Shown piece by piece: positions 1-7,906 of a stretch of DNA of 64,000 nucleotides. Positions within the stretch are counted from its first letter, which is position 1. Every line of letters begins with the position of its first letter. Origin of the DNA: Pelagibius litoralis (GTDB taxonomy: Bacteria; Pseudomonadota; Alphaproteobacteria; Kiloniellales; DSM-21159); the NCBI GenBank assembly GCA_029287455.1, contig JARFRB010000116.1:1-64000 (forward strand). Direction: 5' to 3'. The position numbers were made by a program, and so were the translations under genes. The notes under the pieces were generated by a model, which was not told where the DNA came from, did not search any database, and saw nothing but the letters and a program-made list of their open reading frames with translations.

Positions 1-276
1 ACCGGCTGGGCCGCCAAGATCATCTCGCAAGAGGTGGCGGACAAGGTTGGTAAATGCTGGGGTTTGGGCTCGGACACCAAGAAGGACCCGGGGCCGTGGG
101 AAGGCGAGTTGCGCAACATGTGGAAGCCGACGCGGCAAGACGCGCTTTGGTTCCACGGCGGCAACCTGCACCAGTCTCGCCACTATTCGCAGTTTCTGTC
201 GCTGCAGATCAAAGCCCGGGAGGCCGGGATCGAGACACCGGTCTATGGATTGGCGCCGGTCCACCATTTGAGCTAG
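1..276 (+). CDS. Flavin-containing monooxygenase-like protein, C-terminal fragment
   Basis: This is the last 91 codons of a gene whose start lies before the window; the frame is open from base 1 and stops with TAG at 274-276. The visible tail contains MWKPTRQDALWFHGGN followed by LHQSRHYSQFLSLQIKA. I recall this ending from class B/CzcO-like NAD(P)/FAD monooxygenases, where it packs against the FAD. The nucleotide-binding motifs that would prove the family lie outside the window, so substrate and exact subfamily cannot be given. The EAL-domain gene that follows is on the opposite strand and converges on it, only 15 nt away. Confidence 0.6.
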   Translation, partial: TGWAAKIISQEVADKVGKCWGLGSDTKKDPGPWEGELRNMWKPTRQDALWFHGGNLHQSRHYSQFLSLQIKAREAGIETPVYGLAPVHHLS

Positions 277-291
277 CGCGACGAGGCCACG

Positions 292-1905
292 CTAAACGCG
301 TTCGCCAGCGCGGCTTTCGGGCTGCGCCGTGGCCGGATGAGGCAGGGAATCCGGGCGGCCGAAGAAATAGCCTTGTCCGTACTCGACCGAGAGGGCCGAG
401 AAGCAGTTGGCTTGCTGCTCGCTCTCGATCATCTCGGCGACCGTTGCGATGTCCAGGTCGCGGGCGAGGCGGACCATGGCGCGGTCGCGTTTCGAGCGCA
501 GCACCTTGGTGACATAAGCCCCGTCGATCTTGATGAAGTCCACGTCCAGGCTGTTCAGAGTGGCGAAGGAGTTATAGCCCGCGCCGAAGTCGTCCAAACC
601 GACTTGAAACCCGAAGCGGCGCAGCCGCTCGATGATCTTTCCCACCCGCTCCAGCTTCTCGATCCTGGCCGACTCCGTGATCTCGAAAACCAGGCGACGG
701 GAACAGGCAGAGGCCCGCCCCAGCATGCGGAACAGGCTGTCCACGAAGATGTCGTTCTGCAGGGAGGCACCTGAGAGATTGACCGAGAGGGAAAGCCCGC
801 TCAAGGCCTCCTCGCTCATAATCAGCGATAGCGCCGCTCGGCAGGCATACATGTCCACCACGCTGATCATTCCGGAGCGTTCGGCGAAGGTCATGAACTC
901 GTAGGGGGAGCCACCGTCCTCGATCCGCGAGAGCATCTCGAAGCGTTTGACCTCGCGCTCGTCCATTTCGACGATGCGCTGATACGCGAAGCCGAGGCGC
1001 TCCTCGGCCAGTATGCGCCGGACCTCGACGATGCCGCGCTTGGCTTCGGCCATGCGGGCCTTGCAACCTTGCGCGATCTCGGCGAGCGTCCGCGCCCCGG
1101 CGGGATCCTCGGCCAGGCTGCGCACGGCGAAGGAAACCGCGCGGGCCGTGTCGCAAGGCTCCGCCCCGTCGTTCGGCAGGGTCAAGCTTTCCCGGGAAAC
1201 GTCCGCGCCCGGCGATCCCGTTGCATGGGCCAGCGCCACCAGATCGCTCGAAAGCGCTTGAGGGGAGGTCCCGGGGCCGTGCAGCACGGCGAAGCTTTCA
1301 CCCGGCAGGGCAACGGCGGCTCCCTCCTCTCCTGCCTCGCTACGCAGAAATGCGGCGAAGCGCCGCCCGATCTCCCCGTTGCTCGAGGTATCGCTGTCCC
1401 CATGCTCCCCGTCCTTGCGGGCCAGGCGCAGCAAAGTGAGGGTGAGCGCGCGCCCGGCTTTGGTGGCCCGCTGCAAGACATCCTCCGCCTGAACCGCGAA
1501 AGCTCCCGCCGCGCCGCCAGCCTCCTCGGTCAAGGTTGGCGCCTGGGCTGGTGCCCGGCTCATCGCCAGGTAGACTCGTTCGGGCGCCTGGGGAAAGCTG
1601 TAGCCGGACAGGCTCAAGGGCCGCTCGGCCGAGGACTGGAGCTCATAGGGCCCGAAGCGCCGCCCGGTGGCTGTTCTGTCCAACAGCCGCCGCAGAAGCA
1701 CCCGGTCGGTGGCGGCGAAGAGCTCCTCGACCTGCCGCCCGGCCAAGGCCTCTTCGCTTTGGCCGAAGCACTCCTGGCTGGCGCCCATGCCGGCGAGGAT
1801 TCGCCCCTCCGTCGTGACCTCGAGGTAAAGATCGGCGGCTGCGAAAGCAAAGAGCAGAAACCGGTCCCGCTGCCGCCGCAGGTCGGGTGTTGGGCTGGGT
1901 GTCAC
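292..1905 (-). CDS. PAS / degenerate GGDEF / EAL domain protein (putative c-di-GMP phosphodiesterase)
   Basis: Likely cyclic-di-GMP phosphodiesterase or sensor. From the chosen start (537 aa) a PAS-like region occupies about residues 10-110. A middle segment looks like a decayed GGDEF domain, with LPGESFAVL where LGGDEFAVL is expected, so cyclase activity is unlikely. The C-terminal ~240 residues are an EAL domain. The signature is EML in FEMLSRI rather than EAL, but the putative metal and catalytic positions are kept: N in SVNLS, E in FEITES, DD in LDDFGAGYNS, K in IKID, E in VAEMIE and Q in GQGYFFG. Phosphodiesterase activity is therefore possible. The GTG start at 1905 has GAGAGG six bases upstream; an upstream GTG at 1983 would add 26 residues but has no visible ribosome site. 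No transmembrane segment is seen, so it is probably cytoplasmic. Confidence 0.82.
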   Translation of the reverse strand: MTPSPTPDLRRQRDRFLLFAFAAADLYLEVTTEGRILAGMGASQECFGQSEEALAGRQVEELFAATDRVLLRRLLDRTATGRRFGPYELQSSAERPLSLSGYSFPQAPERVYLAMSRAPAQAPTLTEEAGGAAGAFAVQAEDVLQRATKAGRALTLTLLRLARKDGEHGDSDTSSNGEIGRRFAAFLRSEAGEEGAAVALPGESFAVLHGPGTSPQALSSDLVALAHATGSPGADVSRESLTLPNDGAEPCDTARAVSFAVRSLAEDPAGARTLAEIAQGCKARMAEAKRGIVEVRRILAEERLGFAYQRIVEMDEREVKRFEMLSRIEDGGSPYEFMTFAERSGMISVVDMYACRAALSLIMSEEALSGLSLSVNLSGASLQNDIFVDSLFRMLGRASACSRRLVFEITESARIEKLERVGKIIERLRRFGFQVGLDDFGAGYNSFATLNSLDVDFIKIDGAYVTKVLRSKRDRAMVRLARDLDIATVAEMIESEQQANCFSALSVEYGQGYFFGRPDSLPHPATAQPESRAGERV

Positions 1906-2143
1906 GGGAAGCCTCTCAAGAGTTCGGTGCGGGTAGGGGCAGACTAAATCAAGAGCCTCTAGCAATTTATGAGTGTTTAACACGACTTATACGCGCATTC
2001 GGTCTATGCCGTTCGGCGCCCCGGGGCTCGTGGGCAGGCATCGTGGCCGCCGAGGCATGACAAGCACCAACCGTCCTGCCTATAGTCCTTTCCAAGAAAT
2101 CAAGCGCGCCCGTGGCTTAGGGCGTGTGGGCGGGGAGGCAGCC

Positions 2144-3088
2144 ATGGAAAAAGTCGCCGTGATCGGTGCCGGCCTGATTGGGCGGGGCTGGGCGATCGTG
2201 TTCGCGCGTGCCGGCCGGCCGGTCGCGCTCACCGACGCGGACCCCGGGGCTTTGGGGCGCGGCATGGAGCTTTTGCGCGAGAACCTGGAGGATCTTGCGG
2301 GCTTTGGGCTGATCGACGAAGCCCCGGAGGCGGTGGCCGCGCGTGTGACCGCGACCGAGGACTTGGGCGAGGCGCTGAGCGGCTGCGATTACGCTCAGGA
2401 ATGCGTACTCGAAAAGGTCGACCTCAAGGCGCAGGTCTTCGCCGAGATGGACCGTCTGGCGCCAGAGGGCGCCATCCTGGCAAGTTCGGCGTCCTTCTCG
2501 CCGGTTTCCGACTTCGCTTCGGACTTGCCTGGGCGCCATCGCTGCCTGGTGGCACATCCGGTCAACCCGCCGCACCTGGTCCCGGTGGTCGAGATCGTGC
2601 CGGCACCCTTTACTGATCCCGACGCGGTTGAGCGGGCCCGGCGCTTGATGGCGGAGGTGGGGCAGGCGCCGATCGTGGTCGAGCGGGAAGTCTTCGGATT
2701 CGTTTTGAACCGCTTGCAAGCCGCCTTGCTGAACGAGGCTTTCCGGCTGGTGGAGGATGGGCTGGTGAGCCCGGCGGACCTCGACGTGACCGTGAAGCAC
2801 GGGCTGGGTCTGCGCTGGGTCTTCATGGGTCCATTCGAGACCATCGACCTGAACGCGCCGGGGGGGATCGCCGACTACGCCGAGCGCGCCCGCGCCGCGA
2901 TGCTCCGCATGGCCGAGGAGCAAGCCGATCCCCGCCCCTGGGCGCCGGGGCTGGTGGAGAAGATCGAAGCGGCCAGGCGCCAAGAGCTGGCGGCGGACGG
3001 CTTGCAAGCCAAGCAGGATTGGCGCGACCGCCGCTTGATGGCGCTGCTCGCCCAAAAGAGAAAAGCCGCGGCAAGGGAGCCCGGCTAG
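2144..3088 (+). CDS. 3-hydroxyacyl-CoA dehydrogenase family protein, lambda-crystallin / L-gulonate 3-dehydrogenase type
   Basis: NAD-dependent dehydrogenase of 314 aa that should oxidise a beta-hydroxy acid to a beta-keto acid. The N-terminal Rossmann motif is GAGLIGRGWA (residues 8-17), followed by the family segments AHPVNPPHLVPVVEIVP and GFVLNRLQAALLNEAFRLVE. The order and spacing resemble lambda-crystallin (L-gulonate 3-dehydrogenase) more than CoA-ester dehydrogenases, and no thioesterase domain is fused to it as in some carnitine dehydrogenases. The open frame extends upstream to 1973, but ATG 2144 is preceded by GGGGAGG at a good distance and starts directly at the Rossmann strand. 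It lies 26 nt upstream of a BKACE gene in the same orientation, which suggests that its keto-acid product is the BKACE substrate. The actual substrate is unknown. Confidence 0.85.
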   Translation: MEKVAVIGAGLIGRGWAIVFARAGRPVALTDADPGALGRGMELLRENLEDLAGFGLIDEAPEAVAARVTATEDLGEALSGCDYAQECVLEKVDLKAQVFAEMDRLAPEGAILASSASFSPVSDFASDLPGRHRCLVAHPVNPPHLVPVVEIVPAPFTDPDAVERARRLMAEVGQAPIVVEREVFGFVLNRLQAALLNEAFRLVEDGLVSPADLDVTVKHGLGLRWVFMGPFETIDLNAPGGIADYAERARAAMLRMAEEQADPRPWAPGLVEKIEAARRQELAADGLQAKQDWRDRRLMALLAQKRKAAAREPG

Positions 3089-3114
3089 GAGTTCCAAGAG
3101 GAGGATAAGTTCCA

Positions 3115-4053
3115 ATGGCGAAGCCCGCCCAAAAAGTCATCATCACCTGTGCCGTCACCGGCTCGATCCACACGCCGACCATGTCGCCGCACCTGCCGAT
3201 CACGCCGGACGAGATCGCCGAGGCAGCGGTGGGAGCGGCGGAGGCGGGGGCCGCCATCATCCACCTGCACGCGCGCGACCCCAAGGACGGCCGCCCCACG
3301 CCGGACCCCGGCGTCTTCATGGAGTTCTTGCCGCGCATCAAGCAGCAGAGCGACGCGGTGGTGAACATCACCACCGGCGGGGGCCACGGCATGACCCTGG
3401 CCGAGCGCCTGGCCGCCCCCTTGCGCGCCAGCCCGGAGATGTGCTCGCTCAACATGGGCTCCATGAACTTCGGCCTGTTCCCCTTGCTGGACCGCTATCC
3501 CAGTTTCCAGCACGACTGGGAGCGCCAGCACCTGGAGAACTCCCGCGACTTCATCTTCCGCAACACCTTCAAGGACATCGAAAGCGTGCTCAAGGAACTC
3601 GGCGAGGGGCACGGCACGCGCTTCGAGTTCGAGTGCTACGACATGGGCCATCTTTACAATCTGGCCCATTTCCTGGACCGCGGACTGGTCAAGCCGCCGC
3701 TCTTCGTGCAGACGATCTTCGGCATTCTGGGTGGCATTGGCGCGGATCCGGAGAACCTCATGCACATGCGCCGGATCGCCGACAAGCTGTTCGGGGACTC
3801 CTACCGCTGGTCCATCCTGGCCGCCGGGCGCCATCAGATGCCGCTTTGCACCATGGGGGCCACCATGGGCGCCAACGTGCGGGTCGGGCTGGAGGACAGC
3901 CTTTATCTCGGCAAGGGGACCCTCGCTGAAACCAACGCCCAGCAGGTCGCCAAGATTCGCGGCATCTGCGAAAGCCTCTCCCTAGACATCGCCACCCCGC
4001 AAGAAGCCCGCGAGATGCTGGCCCTCAAAGGGGGCGATCAGGTCGCTTTCTAG
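3115..4053 (+). CDS. BKACE family beta-keto acid cleavage enzyme (3-keto-5-aminohexanoate cleavage-like)
   Basis: A 312-aa TIM-barrel enzyme of the BKACE family (formerly DUF849). Members condense a beta-keto acid with acetyl-CoA and split it into acetoacetate and a new CoA ester. The zinc-binding HLHARDP motif is at residues 50-56 (His50, His52), and the third ligand region is VRVGLEDSLY near residue 259. NITTGGGHGMTLAER, SLNMGSMNFG and the nearby barrel motifs are typical. A strong ribosome site GAGGAGG precedes ATG 3115. It follows the hydroxyacid dehydrogenase by 26 nt, consistent with a two-gene operon. BKACE members differ widely in substrate (3-keto-5-aminohexanoate, dehydrocarnitine, beta-ketoadipate and others), and the sequence alone does not decide which applies here. 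Confidence 0.9.
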   Translation: MAKPAQKVIITCAVTGSIHTPTMSPHLPITPDEIAEAAVGAAEAGAAIIHLHARDPKDGRPTPDPGVFMEFLPRIKQQSDAVVNITTGGGHGMTLAERLAAPLRASPEMCSLNMGSMNFGLFPLLDRYPSFQHDWERQHLENSRDFIFRNTFKDIESVLKELGEGHGTRFEFECYDMGHLYNLAHFLDRGLVKPPLFVQTIFGILGGIGADPENLMHMRRIADKLFGDSYRWSILAAGRHQMPLCTMGATMGANVRVGLEDSLYLGKGTLAETNAQQVAKIRGICESLSLDIATPQEAREMLALKGGDQVAF

Positions 4054-4123
4054 GGCTCGCGACTGGTGTTTCCGGCAGGGGCAGGGCGCCGGGGCGGGCT
4101 TCTCTCGCTGGTTTCGCGAACCT

Positions 4124-4148
4124 CTGCCTAGGAGCGTCCCCTAGGCAG
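4124..4148. terminator. Terminator-like hairpin between convergent genes
   Basis: CTGCCTAGG (4124-4132) and CCTAGGCAG (4140-4148) form a perfect 9-bp stem with a 7-nt loop, between the BKACE gene and the convergent GarR-like gene. The stem includes the TAG stop codon of the minus-strand gene (4141-4143). There is no clear T run on either side, so intrinsic termination is a guess based on position. Confidence 0.45.
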
Positions 4149-5043
4149 GATCGCTTTCGGACGCGACTTCGTGGTTCGCCATGAGTTCCAGGGCGCGCAC
4201 CATCGCGGAGTGATCCCACCCGGCCCCGCCGTTCGCCTTACAGGCGTTGAAGAGTTCCTGGGCGGTCGCGGTGTTCGGCAGGCTAACGCCAAGCGATTTG
4301 GCGCCCTGCAACGCCAGGTTCAGATCCTTCTGGTGCAGTTCGATGCGGAAGCCGGGATCGAAGGTGCGCTTGTACATGCGCTCCCCGTGCACCTCCAAGA
4401 TGCGCGAGGAGGCGAGGCCGCCCATCAGGGCTTGGCGCACCTTGGCCGGATCCGCCCCGGCCTTCGAGGCGAAGACCAGTGCCTCGGCCACCGCCTCGAT
4501 GGTGAGCGCCACGACGATCTGATTGGCCACCTTCGTCGTCTGGCCGACGCCAGTGTCTCCGACCAGGGTGATGTTCTTGCCCATCAGCTCGAAGATCGGC
4601 TTGGCGCGCTCGAAGACCTCCGGCTTGCCGCCCACCATGATGGTGAGCGAGGCGGCCTTGGCCCCCACCTCGCCGCCGGAAACCGGCGCGTCGAGATAAT
4701 CGCAGCCCAGCGCGGCGATCTTCTCAGCGAAAACCTTCGTCTCGATCGGCGAGATGGAGCTCATATCGATCACCAGCTTGCCGGCGCTCAGGCCCTCGGC
4801 GACGCCGCCCGCGCCAAAGAGCGCCTCGTCCACTTGCGGCGTGTCGGGCACCATGGTGATCACGACCTCGGCGGCCTCGGCCACCGCCGCGCGGCTGTCG
4901 AGAACCTGCAGGCCTTTGTCCAACAGCGCTTGTGGCGGCTGCGAGCGGTGGACGGCGGTGAAGACCTCGTGCCCGCCATCCAAGAGGTGGCCGACCATCG
5001 GCACCCCCATGATACCGATGCCGATGAAACCGATCTTTGCCAT
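4141..5043 (-). CDS. Tartronate semialdehyde reductase / 3-hydroxyisobutyrate dehydrogenase family (GarR/GlxR-like)
   Basis: A 300-aa beta-hydroxyacid dehydrogenase. The N-terminal motif is IGFIGIGIMGVPMVGHLL (residues 3-20). The substrate-binding segment DAPVSGGEVGA and the catalytic-lysine helix GQTTKVANQIVV follow in the order seen in 2-hydroxy-3-oxopropionate (tartronate semialdehyde) reductases, which are the best overall match. Length is normal for the family. It is transcribed away from the carboxymuconolactone-like gene, with a 210-nt divergent spacer, and converges on BKACE. The reaction would be NAD(P)H-dependent reduction of tartronate semialdehyde to glycerate or a related conversion, linking sugar-acid or glyoxylate metabolism to glycolysis. 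Related 3-HIBADH activities cannot be excluded. Confidence 0.85.
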   Translation of the reverse strand: MAKIGFIGIGIMGVPMVGHLLDGGHEVFTAVHRSQPPQALLDKGLQVLDSRAAVAEAAEVVITMVPDTPQVDEALFGAGGVAEGLSAGKLVIDMSSISPIETKVFAEKIAALGCDYLDAPVSGGEVGAKAASLTIMVGGKPEVFERAKPIFELMGKNITLVGDTGVGQTTKVANQIVVALTIEAVAEALVFASKAGADPAKVRQALMGGLASSRILEVHGERMYKRTFDPGFRIELHQKDLNLALQGAKSLGVSLPNTATAQELFNACKANGGAGWDHSAMVRALELMANHEVASESDPA

Positions 5044-5253
5044 GTGCTGTTCTCCCTGGGTTCGAAAGCCCGTTCGAAGGATAGGCGGACGTTGGACCTA
5101 GCATATCCGAGACCACCAAGCCAATCGACCGCGAACGGGTCTTGACCCGCCCGTGCCGGAGCACCATCGTCGCCCTGGCCCATCCGCCCATCGGCGCGCC
5201 GAGCGGACTGGCGCCTCGCGATCAACACAACTTCTCGGGAAAGGAAGCGAACC

Positions 5254-5640
5254 TTGGGCGACGATCTCTTTCAGACAGGCTTGGACAATCGCAAGGCGGT
5301 GCTTGGCGGCGACTACGTGGAGAGCGTGCTTGCCCAGGCCGACGATTTCAGCCGGCTCTTCCAGGAGCAGATGACCGCGTGGTGCTGGGGCTTCGGCTGG
5401 GGCGACGACACCCTGGACAAGAAGACCCGCTCCATGCTGAACCTCACCATGATCGCCGCCTTGAACCGCATGCATGAGTGGGAATTGCACCTGCGCGGCG
5501 CGATCACCAACGGTGTTAGCCGCGAAGAGCTGCGCTCGATCCTGCACGTCATCGCGATCTATTGCGGCGTGCCCGCCGGGGTGGAGTGCTTCCGTATCGC
5601 CAAGCGCGTCTTCGCGGAGATCGACGCGAAGGAGGGCTGA
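5254..5640 (+). CDS. Carboxymuconolactone decarboxylase family protein (PcaC-like)
   Basis: A 128-aa AhpD-fold protein. The core TRSMLNLTMIAALNR, the EWELHLRGAITNGVSREEL segment and AIYCGVPAGVECFR match 4-carboxymuconolactone decarboxylases of the beta-ketoadipate pathway. That enzyme converts 4-carboxymuconolactone to beta-ketoadipate enol-lactone. The CxxC of AhpD peroxidases is absent; only a single Cys is found in the corresponding region, favouring a decarboxylase-like role. The start is TTG at 5254, supported by GGAAAGGAAG just upstream; no ATG fits. None of the other pca genes is present here, so it may act on another substrate in the neighbouring island. Confidence 0.78.
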   Translation: MGDDLFQTGLDNRKAVLGGDYVESVLAQADDFSRLFQEQMTAWCWGFGWGDDTLDKKTRSMLNLTMIAALNRMHEWELHLRGAITNGVSREELRSILHVIAIYCGVPAGVECFRIAKRVFAEIDAKEG

Positions 5641-5647
5641 TTTCTCC

Positions 5648-5783
5648 CGTCATTGCGAGCCCAAGGCGTAGCAAACCCCCAACGTCATTGCGAGCGTATG
5701 CGAAGCAATCCAGGGTCTTTGGTTTGGGGCGTTCGGCTCAACCAACAACCTATGGATTGCCGCGCCTTCGGCTTGCAATGACG
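5648..5783. repeat. REP-like palindromic repeat cluster, copy 1
   Basis: Intergenic block between the convergent carboxymuconolactone-like gene and tetR. It begins CGTCATTGCGAGC, repeats ACGTCATTGCGAGC at about 5682, and closes with the inverted form GGCTTGCAATGACGT ending near 5784. AAGCAATCCAGG and TATGGATTGCC inside are also inverted relatives. The same core occurs at 44959, 46952 and 62249. The open frames in it, with peptides like AKQS, are an artefact of the repeat and not genes. Confidence 0.8.
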
Positions 5784-5796
5784 TGAACCCGTGATT

Positions 5797-6426
5797 CTAG
5801 GCGGACAGCAGGCCGCGAGTGGCGGCGTCGATCACCGTGTCGATGTCCTGGTCCGGCTTGAAGCGGGCATAGGCGCCGTCGATTTCCAGGAAGGAGGCGC
5901 CATGCACGAAGGTCCAAAGCGGCAGGGCGGCGTTCATCACCCTTTCGGCGTTCGCACCGGGATAGCGGGCGCGAATCTCCTCTAGCAGAACTTCGAAGGC
6001 TCCGACTCCGGCTGCGTCAACCTCGGGGTGCTCCTTCAGGCCAGCCGCCTTGCCGAAAATCATGCGGAAGATGTTGCGCTCGGCCATGGCGAAGGCGACA
6101 TAGGCGCGGCCCACGGCCGCGATTGCCTCGATGGAGCCTGAGGGGTGATCGGATTTGGCGGCGCGCATGGAGGCCGCGAGCCGCCCGAAGCCACGAATCG
6201 CGACCTCCTTCAAGAGATCCTCCCGGCCTTCGAAATGGCGGTAGGGTGCGGCCCGGCTAACGCCGGCGGCGGCGCAGGCGTCCGCCATGGCGAAACCGTC
6301 GGGGCCGCGCTCCAAGACCAAGGCATAGGCGGCGGCGATCATCGCCTCCTTTAGATCGCCATGGTGATACTGCGCTTTGCGCCGGGCGCCGCCGGCGGGG
6401 GCCGTCTCGGCTGTGGGCATTTCCAA
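5797..6426 (-). CDS. TetR/AcrR family transcriptional repressor
   Basis: A 209-aa regulator. The N-terminal DNA-binding domain runs from about residue 20 to 70: HHGDLKEAMIAAAYALV, then the HTH FAMADACAAAGVSRAAPYRHF. The C-terminal part (about 85-205) resembles the WHG/TetR_C_33 ligand-binding type. It is divergently transcribed from an RND efflux operon, the classic arrangement in which the repressor controls the pump and itself. Two perfect palindromes lie in the shared 115-nt promoter region (6469-6496 and 6509-6527) and are good operator candidates. The ligand is unknown. Because the pump gene downstream is broken, the regulator may no longer have a functional target there. Confidence 0.9.
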   Translation of the reverse strand: MEMPTAETAPAGGARRKAQYHHGDLKEAMIAAAYALVLERGPDGFAMADACAAAGVSRAAPYRHFEGREDLLKEVAIRGFGRLAASMRAAKSDHPSGSIEAIAAVGRAYVAFAMAERNIFRMIFGKAAGLKEHPEVDAAGVGAFEVLLEEIRARYPGANAERVMNAALPLWTFVHGASFLEIDGAYARFKPDQDIDTVIDAATRGLLSA

Positions 6427-6468
6427 GTTTCCTACCGCGATCCGAATCTTATTGTGATCTTAATCTGA

Positions 6469-6527
6469 TTAACATTCGCATTGATTGCAATGTTAACATG
6501 ACTTACATATGTGAAACCTGTTCACAT
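6469..6527. promoter_or_regulatory. Candidate TetR operators in the tetR / efflux divergent promoter
   Basis: Two inverted repeats are visible. TTAACATT (6469-6476) is mirrored by AATGTTAA (6489-6496) with a 12-nt spacer. ATGTGAA (6509-6515) is mirrored by TTCACAT (6521-6527) with a 5-nt spacer. The segment is much more AT-rich than its surroundings. The second palindrome ends one base before the GGAGGGG ribosome site of the membrane fusion protein, so a bound repressor would sit on its leader. Assignment to the TetR protein is inferred from position. Confidence 0.6.
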
Positions 6528-6541
6528 TGGAGGGGTTGGGC

Positions 6542-7906
6542 ATGACGGACGAATATAAGATGACCCAGAGCGATTCGGAACCGCTCGCGCGGCGGGGCGA
6601 CGGTCCGTCTTCCCCAAGGGCGCGGAGCCACGGCCGCCGGATCCTGGTCTTCGCCGTGAGTTTCGCCGTGGCGGCGGTGTTCGTCGCCGCTGGCGGTCTG
6701 GGCATCTCACTGCTGCACCAGCGCGCCGCCGCGAAGCCGCAAGCTTCGGCCCCGGACCCCTTGCTGGTCAGCGTGGTCGAGGTTCTGCAAGATCCCGTCC
6801 ATCGCGTGACCGACCGCTTCGCCGGCCGGGTCGAAGCCGCGGAGCGTACGGACCTAGCATTCGAATTCGATGGGCGGATCGTCGAGATCGCCTTCGAGGA
6901 GGGGGACAGCGTAACGGCGGGAACGGTGGTCGCGCGCCTGGACACTGCCCTGATCGAGGATGAGCGGCGCCAGCTCCTGGCCGACCGGGAGGCGCTTGCC
7001 GCTCGCCTGGCCTTCGCCCGTAAGACCGTGAAGTGCCGCCAGGCGCTGAGCGACCGGGGCTTTTCCTCGCAAGAGTCCTTTGACGAAGCGGTTTCGGATG
7101 TTGGCGAGCTTAGTGCGCGGATCCGCGCCGTGGACGCCGCGGTCGCCACCCTGGACACCCGCATCGAGAAGTCCTTCCTGCGCGCCCCCTTCGCCGGGGA
7201 GATCGCGGCGCGCGGCGCGGACCTGGGCGCGGTGCTGGAGGGCGGCGTGCCGGTCTTGACCCTGCTGTCGAGTGCGGCGCGTCGGGTCAGGGTCGGCGTT
7301 CCGCCGGAAGTGGCAGCCGTTTTGAGCGAGACCGAGGCTTTTGCCGTTACCTTCCAGGGTCGTGCCTTCGAGGCGCGGATCTTCGCCCTGCGCCCGGATA
7401 TCGACGCGCGCACGCGCACCCAATCGCTTCTGCTTGAGTTTATTGAGGCCGAAGCGCCGCCCATCGGCGCCCTGGTCGAAATCTCGGTCGTGCGGGAAAT
7501 CCGCCAGCCCGGATTCTGGCTTCCGCGCGAGGCCCTGGTGGAAGGCGAGCGCGGCCTTTGGACCGTCTTGACCGTGGTGGACGGCGAAAGCGGACCCGTG
7601 GCCAGGCAGGAAACCGTTCAAATCCTGCATGCCTTGGACCAGCGGGTGTTCGTTAAGGGCACGCTTGGTGATGGTCAGAGGGTGATCGCCACCGGTGCGC
7701 ACCGGCTTTCCCCGGGTCAGGCGGTCCGCACCCAGACCGCGGAAGCGGCGAACCAAGGAGAGGGGCCATGGCGACGCTGCTGTTTCGGGAGGTCCGGCTT
7801 TTCGGCCTGGCGGTCGGCATCGTGCTTGTGCTCGGGCTTTCGGCGTTGGCGACGATCTCGCGCCAAGAGGACCCGACTACCACCAACCTTTTCGCCACCA
7901 TTCTGA
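6542..7906 (+). CDS. RND efflux membrane fusion protein (HlyD/AcrA family), with abnormal C-terminal read-through
   Basis: Periplasmic adaptor of an RND pump. From ATG 6542 (GGAGGGG six bases upstream) there is a cytoplasmic N-tail, a membrane anchor around residues 33-55 (ILVFAVSFAVAAVFVAAGGL), a lipoyl half-motif (FEFDGRIVEIAFEEGDSV), a coiled-coil hairpin and the returning half-motif SFLRAPFAGEIAARG, then beta-barrel domains. Homology seems to end near residue 404 (about 7753), yet no stop is met. The frame runs on 139 bases inside the downstream pump gene, giving about 46 out-of-frame Arg/Cys-rich residues. CAA at 7754-7756, directly before the pump's ribosome site, is one transition away from TAA and may be a lost stop. 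It forms an operon with the broken pump gene. Confidence 0.85.
   Translation: MTDEYKMTQSDSEPLARRGDGPSSPRARSHGRRILVFAVSFAVAAVFVAAGGLGISLLHQRAAAKPQASAPDPLLVSVVEVLQDPVHRVTDRFAGRVEAAERTDLAFEFDGRIVEIAFEEGDSVTAGTVVARLDTALIEDERRQLLADREALAARLAFARKTVKCRQALSDRGFSSQESFDEAVSDVGELSARIRAVDAAVATLDTRIEKSFLRAPFAGEIAARGADLGAVLEGGVPVLTLLSSAARRVRVGVPPEVAAVLSETEAFAVTFQGRAFEARIFALRPDIDARTRTQSLLLEFIEAEAPPIGALVEISVVREIRQPGFWLPREALVEGERGLWTVLTVVDGESGPVARQETVQILHALDQRVFVKGTLGDGQRVIATGAHRLSPGQAVRTQTAEAANQGEGPWRRCCFGRSGFSAWRSASCLCSGFRRWRRSRAKRTRLPPTFSPPF

Noticed and set aside
5562-5786. Open frame with peptides like VIASPRRSKPP and AYAKQSRVF after the carboxymuconolactone-like gene
   Set aside because: It is a translation of the REP-like repeat. 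Such AKQS peptides recur wherever the palindrome occurs and have no independent ribosome site.
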